The translations under genes were made by a program, and so were the position numbers. This document shows positions 17,101 to 24,416 of a stretch of 41,923 nt of DNA, in pieces. The notes under the pieces were generated by a model. It saw only the letters and a program-made list of their open reading frames with translations, was not told where the DNA came from and did not search any database. The number at the start of each line of letters is the position of its first letter. Position 1 is the stretch's first letter. Source of the DNA: Planctomycetota bacterium (lineage in GTDB: Bacteria; Planctomycetota; UBA1135; GCA-002686595); contig JACRIN010000032.1 of the NCBI GenBank assembly GCA_016220085.1, forward strand, positions 1 to 41,923, given 5' to 3'.

Positions 17101-17473
17101 CCTCCTCACCCTGACGGTCCAAGCGACCGCCGAGGGCAAGGACCTAACCGCCATCGGCACCAACCCGCGCACGGCGGCGTTGATCCCTGCGTACTTCCGT
17201 ATCGCCACGGACGGCACGGTCGACGACCTTCCGACCAGCGCGACGGTGCTGGTGCAGTTCGAAGTCACGACCGCGGACTCGCTCGGCAATCCGATCGAGC
17301 CGGCGACGTTTGGTCAGGTTACCGACCTGTCGACGCTCGTCGGCCTGACCGCCGGTACCGCGCGGTTCCTGCGCTTCGACGTTTCGTTCGACATCGACGT
17401 GCTCGGCGCGGGCCTCGATGCGAACAGCCCGAAGCCCAGCCTCGACTTCATCCGAGTCCCGTTCCGCTACTGA
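14117..17473 (+). CDS. Large exported lipoprotein with SbsA-type Ig-like domain and glycine-rich solenoid
   Basis: 1118 residues from ATG 14117. The lipoprotein signal ends at VALTGC (C25), followed by Gly/Ser. An SbsA-like Ig domain starts near residue 35 (NRAIEFTFSKPVDLNTV), and a second follows at about 235-320 (ALVIYFDQPIDPSS). From about residue 400 a beta-solenoid begins (GGVLDVRNLWIEAGGTLVVQG, repeated 'x-G-x-L' turns). It runs into long Gly-rich segments between about residues 490 and 810. The C-terminus (RFLRFDVSF...PSLDFIRVPF) matches the sister proteins. It lies 73 bases after the first lipoprotein, with no terminator seen, so co-transcription is likely. Function unknown; surface adhesion or matrix is plausible. 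Confidence 0.85.
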   Translation: MTNGKSLSSLRSLVALTSLVALTGCSGGGGSGGSDFALTAVSVSNNSIWRINRAIEFTFSKPVDLNTVNLNTVQLREVFGAPSSGEFSYKPDPTDSTKVLKNVVVFQPVCPKLADLSDAGFKPGGVNYELKVLGSAQTTGLTVQSTSGDSLTSSQAIFFTTPTSTTASQIFYDPVFGGPKPRVRSAATTADDLDPNYSYIELGGDTNKRVYFQKDAAQNVTLENDPDLPGGLLPLNLLSDASSNVALVIYFDQPIDPSSTNVSSSRLRWDYLSDPANNTFSPLDCDVTLVGNCVASGAIVRIEPKGIVPPDALLRGVIAAQFSDLVGETRPQDELNFAKARTQVSPIPLADEIIEDFATQAKFDATAGFGDPIAAWSDGQLSPSVGFTGTGGPSATFDLKIPASKTVIWDTVSTTFTGGPNFLATSTQVAVGGVLDVRNLWIEAGGTLVVQGPNPAVILATGWVKIDGRLLVSGSDTPGVVTLNTTNIPEPGAAGQCGGGRGGVGSPLTSASSPKGGNGFGAFNQADRGGVGGETGWNDTKQGVAYRRGGGGGGGTLGVSQAAPPGFFGFEQAYIGLDAEPGFPNLLGLTTIALACADPTPPKSGVTGQCPPMGGAIGPAPFADNDSTNDFFGYQLDLTTNTVTLGELKRPWAGSGGGAGGDASFTSGQPFPESPFDPTGDEKGSGGGGGGGSLHVLALDDIIFGAVGQIECRGGSGGGGENSIYFDRVGGGSGGGSGGHVVLESAQQIDLSLVTGSSSVAILATGGEGGNGKNDVGGAGPGAGGVVESAPSSDACPTGYPTTGTNACLGHVDGAGGDGGPGIVQMHVNDFTPGVDILLPAGKTLDVICKPRPLCASTQLGVNPTARMVPSFGRHSRARSSWIALGLGAFGGGPGLERPEVFDFQGTDPLTGFVQTTGTSVNMLTPIIAASNVDPAGLTAPFITTPFKIVMDGSGIDAGLTGNPSLLKHYLVEITDGLQLERYEVSSASYASGTGLLTLTVQATAEGKDLTAIGTNPRTAALIPAYFRIATDGTVDDLPTSATVLVQFEVTTADSLGNPIEPATFGQVTDLSTLVGLTAGTARFLRFDVSFDIDVLGAGLDANSPKPSLDFIRVPFRY

Positions 17474-17534
17474 TTCTCAGCGGACCGCCGCGAGTCGCCT
17501 GGAGTCCGCTCCGACGACTTGCTTGAATGCCCGC

Positions 17535-19526
17535 GTGGTGCACTGGCCGATCGAGGCCGCGCGCCGCGCGGGCTTTGTTTGGGTGCTGCTCGCACTGGCC
17601 GGCCTGGGGGGATGCTCGACGCGCGCGGACTCGGCGCGCGTGCTCGGGCTCACGCAAGTCCGCCCCAAGAATCCGACCGGCGTCTACCTCAACGAGGCGC
17701 TGGTCTTCCATTTCGATGCCGAGCTCGATCCCGCGTCGGTCCATCGCCGCTCGGTTCGGATCGCCGCGGTCGATGGACGCAGCCCGCGCGGACAGCTCTT
17801 CGTCGACGGTGACGAGGTCCGCTTCGAGCCCGCGCCGGTGCTCGCGCGGACGCTCGACGACGGCGGCTATCTGCCGGACACCGAGTACACGGTGCGACTG
17901 GTCGGCTTCCCGTTCCCGGATGGACTGCGTTCGAAGGACGGCGCGCCGCTCGGTCGCTCGCTCGAGTGGCGTTTCCGGACGGTCTCGGTCTCGACGCCGC
18001 GCGCGGGGCCGGTCTTCGAGGACCAGAGCCCCGAGGTCGGGCGTCCGATCCAGATCAACAGCGCCGAGCCGAAGCTCGTGTCGCCGACAGGCCCGATCGA
18101 GCTCGAAGGCGGCGAGCCGATCGATCCGTCGAGCCTGCGCGCGGAGGACTTCGTATTGCGCCCGATCCGCCGGCTCGCGGGCGCGGTCAAGCGCGGCGAT
18201 CGCGTTCCGCTGCGCGCGGTGTTGGTCGACAACCGGGATCCGCTCGATCACGTTTCGCGCGGGAGGACGATCGTCCACCTCGTGCCGGTGGTCACGCTCG
18301 CACCCGGGGAATACGAGCTCTGGATCGAACCGACGGTCGCGCTGCTCGACTTCGGCGGTCACCCGGTGTGGCCCTTCAGCACGAGACGCCTGCACCTGCG
18401 CGTGCAGGCGGGCTCCGCGCAGGCCTCGGTCGGCTCGCACGTGGAGTCGTTCGTCGATACGGCGTTGCGTTCGCCCGCCGAAGTGCCGCAGGCCGACGGC
18501 ACCGCGCTTTGGTCGGGCATCAGCGGCAAGGTCGAGGTCCGTTACCCGGCGGCCGCCGGCGACGGCAGCGTCGGGAACGTCTCGCTGTCGGGCGAGGAGA
18601 CGCGCCGCGATCTCGCCGCGCGCCAGATCGAAGTCGCCCGCGGCGAGACCGTGTCGCTCGGCTCGACGCCCGGCCTGGTGGTCCTGCGCTCCCAGCGGCG
18701 ACTGACGATCGCGGGCACGTTGGTGCGCGACGCGGGCGGCGCGCCCGGTCCGCTCGGCGAGCCGACGACGTTGAGCGCGTGGCTCGCGTCCGAACGCGAG
18801 CTCGACCTCGCCGCCGCACGCGATTCGAGCCTGGCGCGTTCGAATTGGACGGTGCTGGTTGCCGGCGGTGATTTGACGATCTCCGGGCGGGTGCGCGTCG
18901 CCGGGCCGTTGCTGTTGGTCGCCGGCGGGCGCATTCGGATCTCCGGCGAGCTCGAGGCGGTCGACGCCGACGGGCGCCCGCGGACGATCGGTCCGGGCTT
19001 CTACCTCGAAAAACTCGGTGGGGGCATCGTGTTGATGCACTGGGGTACCGCGGCGGCTGACGGCGCACCGAAGGGAGGCAGGAATGAGCTCCAGGTGCGA
19101 GGCGCGACCGAATTGCCTTGGGCGCTCGATCCACCGATCCGAAATCCCCTGCAGCCCGGGGAAAAGCTGGTGTTCCAAGTCCTCTCCGCCGCCATCCCGC
19201 CCGAAGGCGGCGTCCAGCGCTGGCACTCCGGCGCGATCGTCAACGGCTTCGTGGGCAACCGGCGCGCGATCGTCCCGGACGGAGAGGCGTCGATCCGAGT
19301 GCGCTTCATCGGCGAGGGCGCCGCCGCGGGCTCGGGCGAGGTCTGCGTCGACGATCCGGCGCTGTTCGCCGAGGCGAAGAGTCTGCGCCTCTTGCTCGAG
19401 CTCTCCGTCTTCGCGGACGCGGTCGGTCCGAGCACGCCCGTGACCGCCGATCGGCCGAGCTGGGATCCGCCCTGGATCGACGACGTCACGCTTTCGTGGG
19501 ACCGCGTCGAGGGTGCGGAGCGCTGA
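17535..19526 (+). CDS. Exported lipoprotein, third member of the cluster, coupled to prepilin peptidase
   Basis: 663 residues from GTG 17535; TTG 17523 and GTG 17538 are alternatives. The lipobox LAGLGGC gives C27. An SbsA-like Ig segment (EALVFHFDAELDPASV) lies near residue 55, and a second candidate is at about 190-310. A short beta-solenoid (about 400-500: LTIAGTLVRDAGG, LTISGRVRVAG, IRISGELEAVD) resembles that of the second lipoprotein but lacks long poly-Gly. The end (LRLLLELSVFAD...PPWIDDVTLSW) aligns loosely with the family tail. Its TGA overlaps the ATG of the peptidase gene (TGATG, 19524-19528), so the two are translationally coupled. Confidence 0.8.
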   Translation: MVHWPIEAARRAGFVWVLLALAGLGGCSTRADSARVLGLTQVRPKNPTGVYLNEALVFHFDAELDPASVHRRSVRIAAVDGRSPRGQLFVDGDEVRFEPAPVLARTLDDGGYLPDTEYTVRLVGFPFPDGLRSKDGAPLGRSLEWRFRTVSVSTPRAGPVFEDQSPEVGRPIQINSAEPKLVSPTGPIELEGGEPIDPSSLRAEDFVLRPIRRLAGAVKRGDRVPLRAVLVDNRDPLDHVSRGRTIVHLVPVVTLAPGEYELWIEPTVALLDFGGHPVWPFSTRRLHLRVQAGSAQASVGSHVESFVDTALRSPAEVPQADGTALWSGISGKVEVRYPAAAGDGSVGNVSLSGEETRRDLAARQIEVARGETVSLGSTPGLVVLRSQRRLTIAGTLVRDAGGAPGPLGEPTTLSAWLASERELDLAAARDSSLARSNWTVLVAGGDLTISGRVRVAGPLLLVAGGRIRISGELEAVDADGRPRTIGPGFYLEKLGGGIVLMHWGTAAADGAPKGGRNELQVRGATELPWALDPPIRNPLQPGEKLVFQVLSAAIPPEGGVQRWHSGAIVNGFVGNRRAIVPDGEASIRVRFIGEGAAAGSGEVCVDDPALFAEAKSLRLLLELSVFADAVGPSTPVTADRPSWDPPWIDDVTLSWDRVEGAER

Positions 19527-20440
19527 TGGGCTGGTACGACCTCTCCGACCTCGCGCGCGCTCTCGTCGTCGGCATTTTCGGGCTGTTCGTGGGCTCGTTC
19601 CTGAACGTGGCGATCTACCGATTGCCGCGCGAGGACATGACGGTCTCGAACCCGAAGCGGTCGCAGTGCCCGAGCTGCAAGCGCGAGATCCGCTGGTACG
19701 AGAACGTCCCGGTGATCTCGTGGAGTCTGCTTCGCGGCCGTTGTCGCGGGTGCGGATGGCGCATCCCGTGGCGCTATCCGCTGGTCGAGCTCCTGACCGC
19801 CGGAGTCTGGGCGTTCGCGGCCTGGCGGCTCGCGCCCGAGCAGTGGGGTCTGCTCTTGGTGCAGATCCTGGTGCTCTCGGGCCTGATCGTCGCGACGTTC
19901 GTCGACTTCGACTGCTTCGAGATCCCCGACGAGGTCTCGATCGGCGGCATGGTGATCGCGCCGCTGGTCGCGCTGATCCTGCCCGAGATCCACGCGGACA
20001 CCGCGCTCGCCCGGCACCTCGCGGAGGGCGCCGCGGTCGGGCGGGGTCCGGCGTTGGCGGCGACGCTCGCGGGGATGGCGGTCGGCGGCGGCATCCTCTG
20101 GGGCATCGGTTGGATCGGCGAGCGCATCTACGGCCGCGAAGCGATGGGGTTCGGCGACGTGAAGCTGCTCTGCGGCGCCGGCGGTTTGCTCGGGCCCGGC
20201 GGGACGCTCGCCGCGCTGCTGGTCGCGTCGTTGGTCGCGTCGGTGGTCGGCGTCGGAAACATCGTGCGCGTGCTGTGGATCGCGCGAGCGCGGGTCCGTC
20301 GTCGGCACGCCGCGCGTCGGTTCGGCCGCTCGTTCCAGACCGCGCGCGTCATCGGGCGTTACCTGCCGTTCGGTCCGTATCTCGCGCTGGGCATTGGAAT
20401 CGTGCTCTTGGCTTGGAATGATGTGCACGCCTGGTTCTGA
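19526..20440 (+). CDS. pilD: Prepilin peptidase / N-methyltransferase (PilD/GspO family)
   Basis: Cleaves type IV prepilins and pseudopilins after the leader glycine and methylates the new N-terminus; multi-pass inner-membrane aspartyl protease. 304 residues. The N-terminal domain keeps both zinc CxxC pairs (CPSC, CRGC) required in bifunctional enzymes. The catalytic aspartates are in VDFDCFEIPD and in GFGDVK. At least six hydrophobic segments are visible. It is longer than minimal forms because of extra loops around residues 150-190. Likely substrates in this window are the pilin at 31408 and the pseudopilin at 26668. The start overlaps the stop of the upstream lipoprotein gene. Confidence 0.94.
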   Translation: MGWYDLSDLARALVVGIFGLFVGSFLNVAIYRLPREDMTVSNPKRSQCPSCKREIRWYENVPVISWSLLRGRCRGCGWRIPWRYPLVELLTAGVWAFAAWRLAPEQWGLLLVQILVLSGLIVATFVDFDCFEIPDEVSIGGMVIAPLVALILPEIHADTALARHLAEGAAVGRGPALAATLAGMAVGGGILWGIGWIGERIYGREAMGFGDVKLLCGAGGLLGPGGTLAALLVASLVASVVGVGNIVRVLWIARARVRRRHAARRFGRSFQTARVIGRYLPFGPYLALGIGIVLLAWNDVHAWF

Positions 20441-20570
20441 GGGGTGATTGCGCGTTCGCCGCGCGGCGCTCGCGGGCGCGCGAACTGCGCTGGATGTCTC
20501 CTCGGAACGCGGCACATCATCCACGGACATTGCCTGCATTCGGTCTCTCGAGGAAGGGACTCACCTCGCC

Positions 20571-21224
20571 ATGAAGTTCAACGTTTGGAGCCTCGCGCTC
20601 ATCGCGCTCGCGCTCGCGAGCTGCACGAATACGCGCTATCAACAAGCACTCGCCGACCGCGACGCCGAGATCAGGGCGGTGCGCGAAGAGCGCACCGCAG
20701 TGAAGAACAACAACCGCGATCTGAACGCGCAGAACGCGACGCTCGATCGCCAACTCGCCGAGGCACACGCTCGGCTGCTCGCGGAACCGGTGCGGACCAC
20801 CGCGCAGGACTTCCCCGAGCTCGATCGCGAAGGCGTTAGCTACGGCATGCGCGACGGGAACATGGTGATCACCATCTCGTCGGACGTGACGTTCGACTCG
20901 GGCAAGGCCGAGGTCTCGTCGAAGGGCAAGCAAGCGCTCGCCGCGGTCGCGAAGACGCTGCGCGACAAGTACGGCGACGACGAGTACTGGATCGAAGGCC
21001 ACACCGACTCCGATCCGATCCAGAAGTCGAAGTTCGAATCCAACCGCGCGCTGTCGATCGCTCGATCGATGGCCGTGCTGCACTACCTCGTCGAGGACGC
21101 GAACCTTGCCGACGGTCAGTGCGTCGTCGCGGGCTGGGGCGAGTACCGCCCGCTCGCCGGCAACGACTCCAAGGCGAACAAGGCGAAGAACCGTCGCGTC
21201 GAGATCACCGTGCACGCGCAGTGA
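20571..21224 (+). CDS. OmpA/Pal-family peptidoglycan-binding lipoprotein
   Basis: 217 residues from ATG 20571, with AGGAAGG about 15 bases upstream. The lipobox ALASC gives C18. Residues 25-65 form a charged, heptad-like coiled coil. The OmpA C-terminal domain (about 95-215) has the expected marks: SDVTFDSGKAEVS, IEGHTDSDP, a conserved Asn/Arg region (SNRALSIARSMAVLHYL) and a final GWGEYRPL...NRRVEI. It should tether the outer membrane or envelope to peptidoglycan. A strong intrinsic terminator follows at 21305. Confidence 0.9.
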   Translation: MKFNVWSLALIALALASCTNTRYQQALADRDAEIRAVREERTAVKNNNRDLNAQNATLDRQLAEAHARLLAEPVRTTAQDFPELDREGVSYGMRDGNMVITISSDVTFDSGKAEVSSKGKQALAAVAKTLRDKYGDDEYWIEGHTDSDPIQKSKFESNRALSIARSMAVLHYLVEDANLADGQCVVAGWGEYRPLAGNDSKANKAKNRRVEITVHAQ

Positions 21225-21304
21225 CGCGCCGCGCGACTCGCGCCGCGCGAGCCGTTCGAGTCGCATCGGCCGACTCGCACCGCCGAGTCGCAACCAAACG
21301 AAAC

Positions 21305-21333
21305 GAGGCTCGCTCCGGCGGGCCTCTTTCTTT
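21305..21333 (+). terminator. Intrinsic terminator after the OmpA-like gene
   Basis: GAGGCTCGC-TCCG-GCGGGCCTC forms a 9-bp stem with one G-U pair and a tetraloop, followed by TTTCTTT. It lies 80 bases after the stop and about 60 bases before the next -10 element. Confidence 0.75.
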
Positions 21334-21393
21334 CCACGGGAGTGCGTACTTCGACCCGGTTTTCCGCCCTCCCGCGCGGCCCGACTCCGACGC

Positions 21394-21399
21394 TAGGAT
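21394..21399 (+). promoter_or_regulatory. Candidate -10 element (TAGGAT) for the EF-G-like gene
   Basis: TAGGAT in the context CGCTAGGAT, just after the upstream terminator. No good -35 is seen. It predicts a leader of about 70 bases that contains the perfect hairpin at 21417-21442. Confidence 0.4.
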
Positions 21400-21416
21400 G
21401 GGCGCCTCTACACGCC

Positions 21417-21442
21417 GGACGCCGCCCAACCGGGCGGCGTCC
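21417..21442 (+). promoter_or_regulatory. Perfect 11-bp hairpin in the EF-G-like gene leader
   Basis: GGACGCCGCCC-AACC-GGGCGGCGTCC, a perfect GC-rich stem with a 4-base loop, ends 32 bases before ATG 21475. Only GTTCTTC follows, a poor U-tract. It lies downstream of the candidate -10, so it would be part of the mRNA leader. Confidence 0.6.
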
Positions 21443-21474
21443 GTTCTTCGCGGCCCGAGCCCCAACTCGAATCG

Positions 21475-23487
21475 ATGACTGCACTCGACGCCATTCGCAA
21501 CGTCTCCTTCGTCGGTCACCCGTCCTCGGGCAAGACGAGCCTCGTCGACGCGCTCGCGTTCTTGATCGGCGCGTCGGCGCGCAAGGGCTCGGTCGCCGAC
21601 AAGACCAGCGTCGTCGACATCGAACCCGAGGAGCAGGAGAAGGGCCACACGCTGCAGGGCGGCATGGTCCAAGCCGTCAAGGACGGCTTCTTCTGGACCT
21701 TCCTCGACACGCCGGGCTATCCCGACTTCGTCTCGAGCGCGAACGCCGCGATGTTCGCGGCCGATCTCGTCGTCGGCGTGATCAGCTGCGCGAGCGGCGT
21801 CACCTACAACGCGCGCAAGAAGCTCGAGACCGCCGCGTCGTGGCAGCGCGGACGCGCGGTCGTCGTGACGCACGTCGATGGCGACAACGCGAGCTTCGAG
21901 GAGGTGATCGAAGACCTCCAGAAGCAGATCGGCGACGTCTGCGTACCCGTGCTCTTCCCGGACAAGAGCGGCCCGGGCTTCTCGAAGGTGACGACGGTCT
22001 TCGAGAGCGACGCGAACGACTGGCGTCGGTCGCTGATGGATCGCGTGATGGACGCCTGCGCCGACGAGAAGCTGCTGAATCGCTACCTGGAGACGGAGAC
22101 GCTCTCCGAGGAAGAGCTGCGCGAGCACATGCCGCGCGCGATCGCCGCGGGCAAGCTCGTCCCCGTGCTCGCGTGCAATCCGATCTCCGGACTCGGCGTC
22201 GACAAGCTGCTCGACTTCATGCACGACTTCGCGCCGCACCCCGACACCTCGATCGCGAACGATGCCGAGGGCAAGCCGATCCCGCCGGACCCGAGCGGCC
22301 CGCTCGCCGGCTACGCGTTCAACGTCAAGTCCGACCCGCACGTCGGCAAGATCTGCATCGTCCGTATCCTGCGCGGCACGCTGAAGGCCGCCGACCAGCT
22401 CGTCGGTCCGAAGTCGAACGACCGCGGCGAGAAGATGGGCGGGCTCTTCCGGATGACCGGCAAGAAGCGTGACACGATCGAGCAGGCGGTGCCCGGCGAG
22501 ATCGTCGCGTTCTCGAAAGTCGAGGCCGTGCATTACGGAGAGGTCTTCAGCCGCGTCGGCACGCCGCTGATCGCGTTCCCGATGGCGGTGCAACCCGAGC
22601 CGATGGTTTCGCTCGCGGTGGTGCCGAAGGCGCGCGGCGACGAGCAGAAGATCGGCGAGGCGCTGCACAAGCTCGCGGCCGAGGATCCGACGTACAAGAG
22701 CTCGTTCAACCCGCTGACGCACGAACTCGTCGTGCACGGCATGAGCGAGCTGCACCTCCAAGTGATGGAGCAGCGGCTGAAGCGGCGTTACGGCGTCGAG
22801 GTGACGTCGCACCTGCCGCGCATCCACTACAAGGAGACGATCACCCGTCCGGCCGAAGGTCACTACCGGCACAAGAAGCAGTCCGGCGGCCGCGGTCAGT
22901 TCGGCGAGTGCTACGTGCGCGTGCGCCCGCTCGAGAAGGGCGCCGGCGTGACGTTCACGGACTCCGTCGTCGGCGGCTCGATCCCGCGCAACCTGATCCC
23001 GGCGACCGAGAAGGGGATGCGTGACATGGTCGCGAAGGGCGTGTTGACGCACAGCGAAGTCGTCGACCTCGACTTCGAGGTGTACGACGGCAAGTACCAC
23101 GAAGTCGACTCCGACGAAGCGAGCTTCAAGATCGCCGGCGCGCGCGCGTTCATGGACGCGTTCAAGAAGGCGCACCCGGTGTTGCTCGAGCCGGTGATGG
23201 AGCTCGTGATCTCGGTTCCGACCGAAGCCGCGGGGGCGATCTTCTCCGACCTGACGAGCCACCGTCGCGGCCAAGTCGTCGATCAGTGGAACGAGGCCGA
23301 CGGACGGATCACCGTGATCAAGGCGCACGCGCCGCTGTCGACGGTGCAGACCTACCAGCGCGAGCTCAAGTCGCAGACCGCGGGCGAGGGCTCGTTCACG
23401 ATGTCGCTGTTCGACTACTCGGCGGTTCCGGTCAACGAGCAGGTGAAGATCCTCGCGCAGTTCGGCCACAAGCACGAAGAGGAGTGA
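21475..23487 (+). CDS. EF-G-like translational GTPase of the FusA2 type
   Basis: 670 residues from ATG 21475. Full EF-G domain order: G domain, domain II (about 290-370), domain III, domain IV (HYRHKKQSGGRGQFGECYV) and domain V. The G1 motif is GHPSSGKT (14-21). G3 is DTPGYPDF (78-85), with Tyr82 where canonical EF-G has the catalytic His; this variant is typical of FusA2-like paralogues. Switch I lacks the RGITI signature, reading KGHTLQGG. G4 reads THVD (132-135) instead of NKxD. These changes argue against a housekeeping translocase. The gene has its own terminator-isolated promoter and a structured leader. Confidence 0.88.
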   Translation: MTALDAIRNVSFVGHPSSGKTSLVDALAFLIGASARKGSVADKTSVVDIEPEEQEKGHTLQGGMVQAVKDGFFWTFLDTPGYPDFVSSANAAMFAADLVVGVISCASGVTYNARKKLETAASWQRGRAVVVTHVDGDNASFEEVIEDLQKQIGDVCVPVLFPDKSGPGFSKVTTVFESDANDWRRSLMDRVMDACADEKLLNRYLETETLSEEELREHMPRAIAAGKLVPVLACNPISGLGVDKLLDFMHDFAPHPDTSIANDAEGKPIPPDPSGPLAGYAFNVKSDPHVGKICIVRILRGTLKAADQLVGPKSNDRGEKMGGLFRMTGKKRDTIEQAVPGEIVAFSKVEAVHYGEVFSRVGTPLIAFPMAVQPEPMVSLAVVPKARGDEQKIGEALHKLAAEDPTYKSSFNPLTHELVVHGMSELHLQVMEQRLKRRYGVEVTSHLPRIHYKETITRPAEGHYRHKKQSGGRGQFGECYVRVRPLEKGAGVTFTDSVVGGSIPRNLIPATEKGMRDMVAKGVLTHSEVVDLDFEVYDGKYHEVDSDEASFKIAGARAFMDAFKKAHPVLLEPVMELVISVPTEAAGAIFSDLTSHRRGQVVDQWNEADGRITVIKAHAPLSTVQTYQRELKSQTAGEGSFTMSLFDYSAVPVNEQVKILAQFGHKHEEE

Positions 23488-23828
23488 TCGGCCGCGCCGC
23501 GGCGCCTTGCCGCGGCTTGCGCGCGCGGCTCGCGTCGCCACGCTCGCGTCGCCACGCGTGAGCCGTTACTCGAGCAGCCGCCCGCGCGCCTTCGCCTCGA
23601 TCGCGCGCGGGCTCGCTCGACCACGGACCCACGGCACGAACGGGCGTCGCCGCCGAGCGCCGAAGGAGCCGCGAGCCCTTCCATCGAACCCGAATCGACG
23701 CAGCGCGCGGGCGGCGCAGCAGCTCCGGCGCGCGAGCTCGTGCTCGCGATCGTCCCGCGCCGGCGAGGCCTTACCCAACTCGGCGCCCACGCTCGGCGCG
23801 GTTGCGCTAGGCTCGACGACTCACGGCC
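23488..23828 (+). other. Intergenic region between the EF-G-like gene and plsY
   Basis: 341 bases with no convincing gene. A hairpin GCCGCGG-CGCCTTG-CCGCGGC (23496-23516) follows the EF-G-like stop without a U-tract. CGCGTCGCCACG occurs twice in direct repeat near 23528-23556. The plsY -10 candidate is at the right end. Confidence 0.4.
23808..23813 (+). promoter_or_regulatory. Candidate -10 element (TAGGCT) for plsY
   Basis: TAGGCT in the context GCGCTAGGCT, 15 bases before ATG 23829, implying a leader of about 8 bases. No clear -35 is visible. Confidence 0.4.
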
Positions 23829-24416
23829 ATGCCTTCCGGCCGCTTCTACGCTCTGTGCCTCGCGAGCTACGCCGCGGGAGCCCTCGTCACCGCGTACTAC
23901 CTCGTGCGTTGGCGCACCGGCGCGGACTTGCGCGCGCAGGGCAGCGGCACGCTCGGCGCGCGCAACGCCGCGTTGGTGCTCGGCAAGGCCGGCGCGGTCG
24001 TGGTGGCGCTGGTCGATCTCGCGAAGGGCGTCGGTGTCGTCCTCTCGGCTCGCGCGCTCGGGCTCGAGCCCGCGCACGGAGCGCTCGCCGCGGCGTGCGC
24101 CACGTGCGGACACGTTTGGCCGCCGCAGCTCGGGTTCCGCGGGGGCAAAGGCGCCTCGCTCGCGGGCGGCGCGCTGATCGCGCTCGATCCGGCGGTCGCG
24201 GGGCTCTCGCTCGTCGTGCTCGCGCTCGCGAGCGCGCTGCTTGGCGACACGAAGCGCGGCGGTCTCGTCGGCTTCGCGGCGTACCCGTGCATCGCGTTCG
24301 CGTGGCGCGGTCCGGGCGCGGCGGCGTGGGGCCAAGCGTTGCTCTCGGGGCTGGTGCTCGTCGCGCATCGCAAGGACCTCGTGCCCGAGCACCGCGGCGG
24401 AGGAACCACCACGTGA
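23829..24416 (+). CDS. plsY: Acyl-phosphate:glycerol-3-phosphate acyltransferase PlsY
   Basis: Membrane enzyme making lysophosphatidic acid from acyl-phosphate and glycerol-3-phosphate. 195 residues with about five hydrophobic segments. The family motifs are present in diverged form: GSGTLGARN (usual SGNxGATN), DLAKG, GHVWPPQLGFRGGKGAS, and a terminal HRKDL in place of the usual H-x-x-N-I. ATG 23829 sits directly behind a GCTAGGCT element. The stop overlaps the GTG start of the next gene (GTGA, 24413-24416), so the two are coupled. Family assignment is good, though the sequence is divergent. Confidence 0.87.
   Translation: MPSGRFYALCLASYAAGALVTAYYLVRWRTGADLRAQGSGTLGARNAALVLGKAGAVVVALVDLAKGVGVVLSARALGLEPAHGALAAACATCGHVWPPQLGFRGGKGASLAGGALIALDPAVAGLSLVVLALASALLGDTKRGGLVGFAAYPCIAFAWRGPGAAAWGQALLSGLVLVAHRKDLVPEHRGGGTTT
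24399..24403 (+). promoter_or_regulatory. Shine-Dalgarno GGAGG deciding the GTG start at 24413
   Basis: GGAGG lies nine bases before GTG 24413, inside the 3' end of plsY. Clear SD sites are uncommon in this window, so this one supports the overlapping start. Confidence 0.65.

Noticed and set aside
23488..23828. Minus-strand open frames in the gap before plsY
   Set aside because: Arg/Ala-rich, without motifs or start signals; judged non-coding.
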